From contig JAFUUB010000089.1 of assembly GCA_017483985.1 (NCBI GenBank), forward strand, positions 1 through 51,614: a stretch of DNA of 51,614 nt, given 5' to 3'. Shown here piece by piece: positions 45,752-51,614 of the stretch; position 1 is the stretch's first letter, and each line of letters starts with the position of its first letter. The DNA comes from Bacteroidales bacterium. Lineage in GTDB: Bacteria; Bacteroidota; Bacteroidia; Bacteroidales; UBA932. A program made the position numbers and the translations under genes. The notes below the pieces were generated by a model. That model saw only the letters and a program-made list of their open reading frames with translations, was not told the origin of the DNA and made no database searches.

Positions 45752-46642
45752 ATGGAAAAGGTTCTTCATGTTCAGTCCGTCAATGATTACGCCCGCCATG
45801 TAGGCGCCCGGGTCCTGCATCCGCTGGTGAGCGTGATCCGTTACGATGAGTTGCATCAGTGCCGGCACGCCCTCTGTGAATACGGCGTTTATGGCCTGTT
45901 CCTGATGAATGAAAGCCCCTACACAATTTCCTATGGCAGCGGGAATTACCGTTTTGAATCCGGCTCTCTGATGTGTGTGGCGCCCGGCCAGCGGGGCGGG
46001 GTGACGGATGACGGGGAGATCATCCATATCAAGGGATGGGTGCTGCTTTTCCATCCGGACTTCCTCGCCGGGACTCCGCTCGAACGGCGGATAAAGGACT
46101 ATCACTATTTCTCCTATTACAGCAATGAGGCGCTGATCCTTACGCCCGATGAATGGGCCCGGCTGGAACGCTGCCTGGCGGCCATCCGTAAGGAATTGGA
46201 AGAATTCCCGGAAGACAGCCATCTGCAGGCCATCGTCATTTCCTATTTATCCCTGCTGCTTGAATTGGCGGCACGCTTCTACGAACGTCAGTTTCAGGGG
46301 GAATCCAGCTCGGAAGAAGAATTCAGCCGCCGGATCGATGCCGTCCTGGAACGGTATTATGCGGAAGGGAAGCACCTGGTATCCGGTGTCCCCACCGTCC
46401 GTTACCTCGCCGGCGAACTGTTCCTTTCTCCCAATTACTTCGGGGACCTGGTCCGGGTAAAAACCGGTGAGAGCGCATCCGTGTATATCCGTCATTTTGT
46501 GATGCAGAAGGCCAAGTCCATGCTGCTGGGCGGTCGTTCCGTTTCAGACGTTTCCGAAGCGCTGGGTTTCGAGTATCCGCAGAATCTCACCCGCATGTTC
46601 AAGAAGGAGTTCGGGATCGCTCCGAGTAAAATCGAAAAGTAG
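45752..46642 (+). CDS. AraC-family transcriptional regulator
   Basis: 296 residues. The N-terminal part (about 1-170) is a cupin-like sensing domain (YTISYGSGNYRFESGSL, VAPGQRGG); the C-terminal 100 residues form the double helix-turn-helix of AraC proteins: VRYLAGELFLSPNYFGDLVR for the first and VSDVSEALGFEYPQNLTRMF for the second, followed by KKEFGIAPSKI. It is divergent from the aldo/keto reductase operon, with element B between them. I infer it binds elements A, B and perhaps C and activates their promoters. The signal is unknown; a reactive carbonyl or quinone would fit the targets. It ends 2 bases before the convergent greA. Confidence 0.92.
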   Translation: MEKVLHVQSVNDYARHVGARVLHPLVSVIRYDELHQCRHALCEYGVYGLFLMNESPYTISYGSGNYRFESGSLMCVAPGQRGGVTDDGEIIHIKGWVLLFHPDFLAGTPLERRIKDYHYFSYYSNEALILTPDEWARLERCLAAIRKELEEFPEDSHLQAIVISYLSLLLELAARFYERQFQGESSSEEEFSRRIDAVLERYYAEGKHLVSGVPTVRYLAGELFLSPNYFGDLVRVKTGESASVYIRHFVMQKAKSMLLGGRSVSDVSEALGFEYPQNLTRMFKKEFGIAPSKIEK

Positions 46643-46644
46643 CC

Positions 46645-47112
46645 TCAGTCGAGCGTAATGCTTTCGATCCGCAGGCGCAGGGTTCCGGCAGGGACCCGGG
46701 CCTCGGCGATTTCCCCGACCTTCTTGCCCATCAGGGCGGCGCCGATGGGGGATTTCAGCGAAATCTTGCCCGCCTCAAGGTCCATCTCGTGGGGGCTGAC
46801 GATCTCGAATGTCATGCGGGTATTCGTCGCGAGGTTCGTGAACTCGACCCGGCTCAGGAGGCAGACCCTGTCTTTTGGGAGGGTGTCGGTATCGATCACA
46901 CGGGAGTACTCCAGGACCCTCTGCAGGAAACGGATGCGGCTGATGGTCTTCGCCTGGATCCGCCGGGCTTCACGGTATCCCGCATTCTCGCTCAGGTCTC
47001 CCTGGGCGCGGGCCTCCGCGAGGTCGTCCTTTACCTTGGGATAAACCACGTTGATCAGATGCTTCAACTCGGCTGAAATCTCATCGTATCGTTGCTTTGA
47101 CAGGTATTCCAT
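46645..47112 (-). CDS. greA: Transcription elongation factor GreA
   Basis: 155 residues. The N-terminal coiled coil carries the conserved tip GDLSENAGYREAR (acidic residues that enter the RNA polymerase secondary channel), and the C-terminal FKBP-like domain shows EFTNLATNTRMTFEIV, SPIGAALMGKKVGE and AGTLRLRIESI. It helps stalled RNA polymerase cleave its transcript. Compared with typical Bacteroidota GreA the N-terminus is rather diverged (VYPKVKDDLAEARAQ), so it may be a second GreA-like copy. -7 box TAGATTTG at 47135-47142. Confidence 0.9.
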   Translation of the reverse strand: MEYLSKQRYDEISAELKHLINVVYPKVKDDLAEARAQGDLSENAGYREARRIQAKTISRIRFLQRVLEYSRVIDTDTLPKDRVCLLSRVEFTNLATNTRMTFEIVSPHEMDLEAGKISLKSPIGAALMGKKVGEIAEARVPAGTLRLRIESITLD

Positions 47113-47134
47113 GGCTTACATACGGTCCATACCG

Positions 47135-47142
47135 CAAATCTA
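47135..47142 (-). promoter_or_regulatory. -7 box of greA
   Basis: The minus strand reads TAGATTTG, a full match, 22 bases upstream of the ATG at 47112. Confidence 0.5.
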
Positions 47143-47180
47143 CGAAGAATTGACGACACTCCCGACGGAATCTGAGGAAT

Positions 47181-47211
47181 TTTGATAAATTATAAATCTT
47201 CCGTACCTTCG
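47181..47211 (+). promoter_or_regulatory. Promoter of the second AraC-type gene, possibly leaderless
   Basis: TTTG at 47181-47184 and TACCTTCG at 47204-47211 (one mismatch) are 19 bases apart. The ATG at 47217 is only 5 bases past the box, so transcription would start at or near the A of the ATG. Confidence 0.45.
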
Positions 47212-47216
47212 TTGGT

Positions 47217-48026
47217 ATGGAAGATTATTTGATATTCAATACCCTGGGTGACGGGCAATATCCGGATGCCTATAAGGAAAACTATCACTGCCACATCCTG
47301 TGCCGAAGCGGTGAGATGCATTTCGAGGCAATGGGCAGACCCTTCACGGCCAGCTCCGGCGATCTCGTGATCTGGCAGATGACGACGCTGATTTCAAATG
47401 TCCGTTATTCGCCCGGTTTCGATGCCGATTTCCTCCTGATTTCAAATCCTTTCCTGAACCTATACAACCCGGAGCAGGTCTGGGCGACCAAGGGTTACGT
47501 CTATATCAAAGCCCATCCGGTTTTCCATCTTGAGGCCGATGAATGGGATATCATGGAAGCCGATTTCAACCAGTTCTGGCGCAGGATCCATTCCGGCCGT
47601 ATCCTCTTCCACGACGAACTGGTGGGCAGGGTCTTCCAGCTCCTCCTCCTGGATATGTGGGACATCTATTCCCGCGAGATGGAAAAGGCGGATACCGATG
47701 AGAATGCGGCGAGGCTCTTTATGCGGTTTCTCACGCTGGTCCAGCAGCATTGCCGGGAGCATCGCGAAGTGGCGTGGTATGCGGACGGGCTCTGCGTGAC
47801 CCCGAAATATCTTTCGGCTACCTGCCAGAAAATCACCGGCAAGAGCGCCCTGTACTGGATCGAGTATTACGCCGTCCATGAGATCCTGCTGCTATTGAAT
47901 GATCCGGCCCTGACCCTTACCGAGGTCACGGACCGGATGCATTTCCCTGCGCCGCCGATGCTTACGCGCTATCTGAAGCGCACCATCGGCAAAACGCCGT
48001 CAGAATATCGGAGTGGACAGGTTTAG
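47217..48026 (+). CDS. AraC-family transcriptional regulator (second)
   Basis: 269 residues. The N-terminal domain is cupin-like (YHCHILCRSGEMHFEAMGRPF, SGDLVIWQM), and the C-terminal region has the AraC helix-turn-helix pair: WYADGLCVTPKYLSATCQKITG and LTEVTDRMHFPAPPMLTRYLKRTIGKTPSEYR. The last helix and the TPSEYR ending are typical. It is convergent with an aldo/keto reductase gene, with a 4-base stop-codon overlap, and may regulate it or others; no operator is identified. It belongs to a different subgroup from the regulator at 45752. Confidence 0.9.
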   Translation: MEDYLIFNTLGDGQYPDAYKENYHCHILCRSGEMHFEAMGRPFTASSGDLVIWQMTTLISNVRYSPGFDADFLLISNPFLNLYNPEQVWATKGYVYIKAHPVFHLEADEWDIMEADFNQFWRRIHSGRILFHDELVGRVFQLLLLDMWDIYSREMEKADTDENAARLFMRFLTLVQQHCREHREVAWYADGLCVTPKYLSATCQKITGKSALYWIEYYAVHEILLLLNDPALTLTEVTDRMHFPAPPMLTRYLKRTIGKTPSEYRSGQV

Positions 48027-48889
48027 TCCCAGATTTCGTAGTTCTCCATCCAGTCCTTGATCTGCTGGTAGGTCATGTTGAAGTAGCGCTTCTCTTTGTT
48101 CAGGGAAGCCATCTTGGCCATTTCAGCATCGCTCAGTTCAAAGTCGAAGACTTCGATGTTCTCCTGGATATGCTGGGGATTGGAGGAACCGGGCACGACG
48201 CTGAAGCCCTTCTGGATGTGCCAGCGGATGATGACCTGGGCGGCGGACTTGCCGTGGGCGGCAGCGATCTCATTGATCACCGGGTCGCGGAGGATCTCAC
48301 CATGGCTGTCGCGGCCGCCGAGCGGGAACCAGCATTCGATCTGGATGTTGTACTTCTTGGCCATTTCCTGCCAATGTTCACGCTGGGCATACGGATGGCA
48401 CTCGATCTGGAACATCTGCGGTTTGATCCGGGCGGGCTCCACGATGGAGTTGAACAGTTCGTCGTCGAAGTCGAAATCGCTGATGCCGATAGCACGGACT
48501 TTCCCAGCCTCAAGAGCCGCTTCGAGGGCTTTCCAACCGCCGTTGTAGTCCCTCAAGGGCTGGTGCAGGTAAACGAGGTCAAGGTACTCGAGGCCAAGGC
48601 GGTCCAGCATCTTGTCAAGCTGTTTGGGAGTGATGTCTTCACCATATTCATTGGGCCAGAGTTTGCTGGTGACCCAGATGCTGTCGCGCGGGATGCCGCT
48701 GTCCTTGATCGCTTTGCCGACGCTGCGCTCGTTGCCATAGGCATGGGCGGTGTCAATGTGCCGATAACCAGCCTTGAGGGCGGTCAGTACGGAGTTGTAC
48801 GTGGTTTCCCCTTCGGGGATCGAATAGACGCCGAGGCCGAACTGAGGCATGACGACGCCGTTGTTGAGGGTAAGGGTTGTCTGGTTCAT
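48023..48889 (-). CDS. Aldo/keto reductase (2,5-diketo-D-gluconate reductase type)
   Basis: 288 residues from the ATG at 48889; a TTG at 48922 overlaps the -7 box. The tetrad is visible as DTAHAYGNE (Asp, Tyr) near residue 45, TSKLW (Lys) near residue 73 and YLHQP (His) near residue 107; the NADPH site is VVPGSSNPQHIQENI. The sequence start (MPQFGLGVYSIPEGE) and pattern fit the AKR5/DkgA-like group that reduces methylglyoxal or keto-sugars. It is a single gene with a full -7 box at 48920-48927. It differs clearly from the reductase at 44691-45632. Confidence 0.93.
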   Translation of the reverse strand: MNQTTLTLNNGVVMPQFGLGVYSIPEGETTYNSVLTALKAGYRHIDTAHAYGNERSVGKAIKDSGIPRDSIWVTSKLWPNEYGEDITPKQLDKMLDRLGLEYLDLVYLHQPLRDYNGGWKALEAALEAGKVRAIGISDFDFDDELFNSIVEPARIKPQMFQIECHPYAQREHWQEMAKKYNIQIECWFPLGGRDSHGEILRDPVINEIAAAHGKSAAQVIIRWHIQKGFSVVPGSSNPQHIQENIEVFDFELSDAEMAKMASLNKEKRYFNMTYQQIKDWMENYEIWD

Positions 48890-48919
48890 AGGGAGCGTGT
48901 TTTGTGTTTTGTTCCAATG

Positions 48920-48927
48920 CAAAGGTA
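48920..48927 (-). promoter_or_regulatory. -7 box of the second aldo/keto reductase gene
   Basis: The minus strand reads TACCTTTG, a full match, 30 bases upstream of the ATG at 48889. Confidence 0.5.
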
Positions 48928-48970
48928 GAAGGCTTTTTACCGCCGGCCGTTATCAATAATTCCCAAGGTG

Positions 48971-49001
48971 TTGACGATTTTTCAGAAAGTGCATAACTTT
49001 G
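48971..49001 (+). promoter_or_regulatory. Promoter of the alpha/beta hydrolase gene, possibly leaderless
   Basis: TTG at 48971-48973 and TAACTTTG at 48994-49001 are 20 bases apart. The ATG at 49008 is 6 bases past the box, so the transcript probably begins at the start codon. Confidence 0.5.
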
Positions 49002-49007
49002 TATGCC

Positions 49008-49697
49008 ATGAACCACAAGAATTGCACGATAGACGGCCGTGAGTGCTTTGTTTGCCACTCCGATAAACCCCGATTTCTCCTCATCCAGACCCTGGGAAAC
49101 CACGAGCGCGGCATCTTCGACCGGACAGCCGGTCTGATCGCCCAAGTGAGCGGCGTCCCTTTTGTCCTGGCAGCCTTCCAGGTATTCGACTGGGCCCTGG
49201 ACCTCACCCCCTGGCATGATGACGCCATCAACCGGAAACCGGAAGTGGGAACCATGACCGGCGAAACGCTTCGCTATGTGACGGAGTCGCTCCTGCCTTC
49301 GCTGGAGGCGGAATACGGGAAGCTGCCCGTCATCCTGGGCGGCTACTCACTGGGCGGGCTTTTCGCGCTCTGGTCCTCCATGCAGACGGACCGTTTTGCC
49401 GCCATCGCGGCGGCTTCTCCTTCGGTGTGGATCCGGGACTGGCTGGACTATGCGAAAGCGCATCCGGTAATGACCGGGAAAGTCTATCTGAGCCTGGGAG
49501 ACCAGGAGGAGCGTGTAAAGAACCGGTTCATTTCACGGGTAGGGGATTGTGTCCGCGGCGAGTATGAACTGCTGAAAGCTCAACTCGGGAGTGAAAACTG
49601 CACATTGGCGTGGAATCCCGGAGGCCATTTCCAGGATGGCGACATCCGGCTTGCCGCGGCCTTTTCGTGGTGTATCAATGCGTTGGAGGGCAAGTGA
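49008..49697 (+). CDS. Alpha/beta-hydrolase (putative esterase)
   Basis: 229 residues from the ATG at 49008. The nucleophile elbow GGYSLGGLFALW near residue 110, an Asp in LSLGDQEERVKN and the His in NPGGHFQDGD form the likely triad. No signal peptide is present, unlike the other esterases of the window, so it is cytoplasmic. It resembles small Bacteroidota and clostridial hydrolases annotated only as esterases. It has its own promoter and no clear terminator; 13 bases separate it from the convergent ATPase remnant. Confidence 0.84.
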   Translation: MNHKNCTIDGRECFVCHSDKPRFLLIQTLGNHERGIFDRTAGLIAQVSGVPFVLAAFQVFDWALDLTPWHDDAINRKPEVGTMTGETLRYVTESLLPSLEAEYGKLPVILGGYSLGGLFALWSSMQTDRFAAIAAASPSVWIRDWLDYAKAHPVMTGKVYLSLGDQEERVKNRFISRVGDCVRGEYELLKAQLGSENCTLAWNPGGHFQDGDIRLAAAFSWCINALEGK

Positions 49698-49710
49698 AGA
49701 CCGGCCATCC

Positions 49711-50031
49711 CTAGGGTAAGACCTGCGAGACCATTAGGTCCCGGTGGTTGATCATCATCTCAGTGATCCGGTAGCTCTCCGTCTCCTCGTATTCCAGGTA
49801 GCTGATGCCCTTCTCGTATTCGATGGCCTTGGTGGAGACCTCGGGGTTGAACCCGTAGGCGATCGCGACGGCCTCCAGCAGCGTCGACTTCCCTGAACCA
49901 TTCTCACCCACAAAGAACGTCACGGGCCGACGGAACGCGAGCTCCTGCAGCAGCCCGATCGCGGGAATCCGTGTCAGGTAAGAGTCTGGGCTCACCTTGT
50001 CCCAGTTGATGCGTATGCGGTCGATGTACAT
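49711..50031 (-). pseudogene. Internally deleted AAA-family ATPase
   Basis: 106 residues. The N-terminal part is a normal start of an AAA_21/SMC-like ATPase: PAIGLLQELAFRRPVTFF then Walker A GENGSGKST and EAVAIAYGFNPE. Near residue 72 it jumps to EYEETESYRITEMMINHRD, which is the C-terminal end of the same family (full length about 230-250 residues). The middle with the signature motif, Walker B and the switch histidine is missing, and the frame stays open across the junction. The product could bind ATP but not hydrolyse it normally. It follows the lipoprotein gene by 5 bases. Confidence 0.72.
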
Positions 50032-50036
50032 AGGGC

Positions 50037-50657
50037 TCAGCGGTCAATGAGGGACTTGATCTCTTTCTCGAAGATATCCCTCGCAATGATCCTGTAATGA
50101 GGGTTGTAGGCTTCGCTGAATGCCTCGCTGTGGTGCATGATCAGATCTCCCTTCTGCACGTAGGAATCAATCATCTGCAGGTCTTCTGTTTCATCCGGTA
50201 TGTCCGGGAAACTCTTCCGGATGGCCTTCTCGACCTCCTTCCACTTGACGACCCACTGCTCCTCCGTAATCCGTTTCCCCTCATTGGCACTGCGGACGAA
50301 TGCATCAAGGTACGCTTCCTCACTGACCAGGCCGTCCAGAACGACGCAAAGGTCTACCCGGACATAGTTCCCCTGGTCTCCCACAGGGTAGTACAGAATG
50401 GCTGGAGCCTCGTACCTGGAGCTGTCCAGGTCTTCCCGGAAGGTCCGGAGTTCGGATTCCAGGTATTCCCTAGCGGACTGCGGATCCGGGATCAGGTGCC
50501 CGGGACCGACGTTGTCCTGGCAGAAGCTCTTGTAAATGTCCTGCACGCGGGATTCCGGATAATCCTGCAGCTGCCGTGCAATGACGGCTTTCTCGGACGA
50601 AGGGTGGCAGCCCAGGAAAAGCAGTATGGAGAGAAGGAGGAGGATGCGGAGATTCAT
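50037..50657 (-). CDS. Hypothetical lipoprotein
   Basis: 206 residues that I cannot place in a named family. MNLRILLLLSILLFLGCHPSS is a lipoprotein signal (LFLGC lipobox), so it is membrane anchored. The mature part is helical and rich in Glu/Arg, with a SFCQDNVGPGHLIPDPQSA segment that looks conserved and a DLCVVLDGLVSEEAYLDAFV stretch. The first gene of a two-gene unit with the deleted ATPase (5-base gap). A -7 box TATCTTTG is at 50681-50688. Confidence 0.75.
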   Translation of the reverse strand: MNLRILLLLSILLFLGCHPSSEKAVIARQLQDYPESRVQDIYKSFCQDNVGPGHLIPDPQSAREYLESELRTFREDLDSSRYEAPAILYYPVGDQGNYVRVDLCVVLDGLVSEEAYLDAFVRSANEGKRITEEQWVVKWKEVEKAIRKSFPDIPDETEDLQMIDSYVQKGDLIMHHSEAFSEAYNPHYRIIARDIFEKEIKSLIDR

Positions 50658-50680
50658 GACCTTGTTGGATTTAGGAGATA

Positions 50681-50688
50681 CAAAGATA
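50681..50688 (-). promoter_or_regulatory. -7 box of the hypothetical lipoprotein gene
   Basis: The minus strand reads TATCTTTG, a full match, 23 bases upstream of the ATG at 50657. Confidence 0.5.
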
Positions 50689-50745
50689 AGGGATTATTGT
50701 ACCAAACCCTATCATCCGGGAGAATTATTTCCTGCCCGGAATCTA

Positions 50746-50777
50746 TTTGCCACGGAGCCAGGATTTTCGTACATTTG
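50746..50777 (+). promoter_or_regulatory. Promoter of the FMN-reductase-like gene
   Basis: TTTG at 50746-50749 and TACATTTG at 50770-50777 are 20 bases apart. The ATG is at 50815, so the leader is about 31 nt. Confidence 0.6.
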
Positions 50778-50814
50778 CCCTATGAACCTGACCTGCCAAT
50801 AAATAATAAGAAAC

Positions 50815-51432
50815 ATGAAAGTACTGCTTATCAATGGAAGCCCGCGCCGGAACGGCAACACCTCGGTTGCCCTGGCCGAAATTGCGAAAACGCTGGGAGC
50901 GGATGGCATCGACAGCGAAATTGTCTGGATTGGCAACAAGCCGGTCAGAGGCTGCATCGCCTGTAACCAGTGCGGAAATAAACCGGGCGCATGCGTTTTC
51001 AATGACGATATCTGCAACGAAATCAGCGCGAAATATGCATCTGCCGATGCCCTCATCGTAGGCTCTCCCGTCTATTACGGGCAGCCCAATGGTGCGCTGT
51101 TGTCCATCATTCAGCGATCCTTCTATTCCAACGGTGCGAGTATTGCCGGGAAACCCGCTGCTGCGGTAGCCGTATGCCGGAGAGGAGGTGCCACGGCAGC
51201 CTTTGAGACGCTCAACCTCCCGTTCCAGATGATGGATATGCCGGTAATCGGCTCACAATATTGGAACATCGTCTATGGACGTGAACCGGGCCAGGCCGCA
51301 CTGGACCAGGAAGGCCTCCAGACCATGCGGGCACTGGCCCACAATCTGGCCTGGCTGCTGAAAGCAACCGACGGGAAGCCTGCACCCGGCCGCGGTGACG
51401 AACCCTGGGCCCCCATGCACTTCATCCGGTAG
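50815..51432 (+). CDS. NAD(P)H-dependent FMN reductase / iron-sulfur-flavoprotein-like protein
   Basis: 205 residues of the flavodoxin-like NADPH-dependent FMN reductase family. KVLLINGSPRRNGNT at the start is the FMN phosphate loop; GCIACNQCGNKPGACVFNDD near residue 45 gives a Cys-x2-Cys-x2-Cys-x6-Cys cluster like those in iron-sulfur flavoproteins or quinone-reducing relatives. GSPVYYGQPNGALLSIIQR is the conserved flavin loop. It would pass electrons from NAD(P)H to flavin or small oxidants in the cytoplasm. It is a single gene with a good promoter. Confidence 0.87.
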   Translation: MKVLLINGSPRRNGNTSVALAEIAKTLGADGIDSEIVWIGNKPVRGCIACNQCGNKPGACVFNDDICNEISAKYASADALIVGSPVYYGQPNGALLSIIQRSFYSNGASIAGKPAAAVAVCRRGGATAAFETLNLPFQMMDMPVIGSQYWNIVYGREPGQAALDQEGLQTMRALAHNLAWLLKATDGKPAPGRGDEPWAPMHFIR

Positions 51433-51489
51433 TTCTCTTATAGCATTCTTTCCGGCCGCCCGGTCCCGTTAAATACCCCATCCTGATAC

Positions 51490-51520
51490 GATTCCAGCAT
51501 TCACGATAATTCTTCCGGAA
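51490..51520 (+). promoter_or_regulatory. Regulatory element C (weaker third copy of the A/B operator)
   Basis: GATTCC at 51490-51495 and CTTCCGGAA at 51512-51520 place two TTCC cores 21 bases apart, matching the layout of the coding strands of elements A and B. The distance to the weak -7 box GACCTTTG (51553-51560) is 32 bases against 31 in A and B. Sequence similarity is partial, so this call is less certain. Confidence 0.35.
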
Positions 51521-51552
51521 AAATTGATAACATGTCTTCTGGAGAATCTGCC

Positions 51553-51560
51553 GACCTTTG
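51553..51560 (+). promoter_or_regulatory. Weak -7 box of the edge flavodoxin gene
   Basis: GACCTTTG, identical to the -7 box of the aldo/keto reductase operon (45656-45663), 23 bases upstream of the ATG at 51583. Confidence 0.45.
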
Positions 51561-51582
51561 CATCAGTTAATTGAATACGACT

Positions 51583-51614
51583 ATGGCAAAGACATTGATC
51601 GCTTTCTTCTCCCG
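51583..51614 (+). CDS. Start of a flavodoxin gene, partial at the window edge
   Basis: Only ten complete codons are present, MAKTLIAFFS, followed by the first bases of a likely Arg. This is the beta1 strand and the start of the phosphate loop of a flavodoxin. No signal peptide precedes it, unlike the two lipoprotein flavodoxins at 43.5-44.7 kb. Its promoter shares features with theirs. Confidence 0.6.
   Translation, partial: MAKTLIAFFS

Noticed and set aside
47160..47177. A fourth copy of the A/B operator (ACGGAATCTGA near 47164)
   Set aside because: Only one half-site matches; the best second half is at 23 bases, not 21, and it lies between greA and an unrelated AraC gene.

Overview
The window reads as chromosomal DNA of a GC-rich Bacteroidales/Bacteroidota bacterium, probably a gut or rumen type. 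Many genes are preceded by a box fitting TAnnTTTG, the primary sigma factor -7 element of this phylum, usually 12-20 bases before the start codon and with no clear Shine-Dalgarno sequence. The gene families (single-chain large PurL, FprA flavoprotein, CE1-type esterases, lipoprotein signals) fit the same group. I see no phage, insertion sequence, CRISPR array or rRNA. Genes are tightly packed and no gap exceeds about 200 bases.

Layout. 1-7.4 kb: the tail of a PLP-dependent sulfhydrylase, a short-chain dehydrogenase, a minus-strand membrane-lipid operon (CDP-alcohol phosphatidyltransferase, GtrA, acyltransferase, BaiN-type flavoprotein), an FprA diiron flavoprotein, a CNNM/CorC membrane protein and a nitroreductase. 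7.4-19 kb: a purine operon purE-purL-purC-purF-purM-purH-purD behind a leader with an attenuator-like hairpin, with convergent purT supplying the formylation step. PurF is odd: it lacks the N-terminal cysteine nucleophile and other glutaminase residues, but keeps the PRPP domain and the Fe-S ligands. 19-31 kb: two secreted histidine acid phosphatases, serB, mutY, tRNA-Ala, a DMT exporter, a lipid kinase paired with an LTA-synthase-like phosphoglycerol transferase, dtd, a small secreted protein with no standard start codon, a GNAT enzyme and a DUF554 protein. 31-38.9 kb: a second SDR, a YqaA protein, a CDF transporter, a secreted M28 peptidase and three secreted esterases/hydrolases.

38.9-51.6 kb is the most unusual part. 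A secreted ABM-CMD-CMD-cupin fusion and a secreted amidohydrolase-ABM fusion form one minus-strand operon. An aldo/keto reductase and two flavodoxins carrying lipoprotein signals form another, divergent from an AraC-family regulator. The two operon promoters share a 43-base element (38/43 identical by hand count) with 21-base-spaced direct repeats at the same distance from a weakened GAnnTTTG -7 box. A third, weaker copy precedes another flavodoxin at the right edge. I infer an AraC-controlled regulon whose products are largely exported redox and detoxification proteins. This is the best candidate here for an undescribed system.

The remainder holds greA, a second AraC regulator, a second aldo/keto reductase, an alpha/beta hydrolase, an internally deleted AAA ATPase beside a lipoprotein gene, and an NAD(P)H-dependent FMN reductase-like protein.
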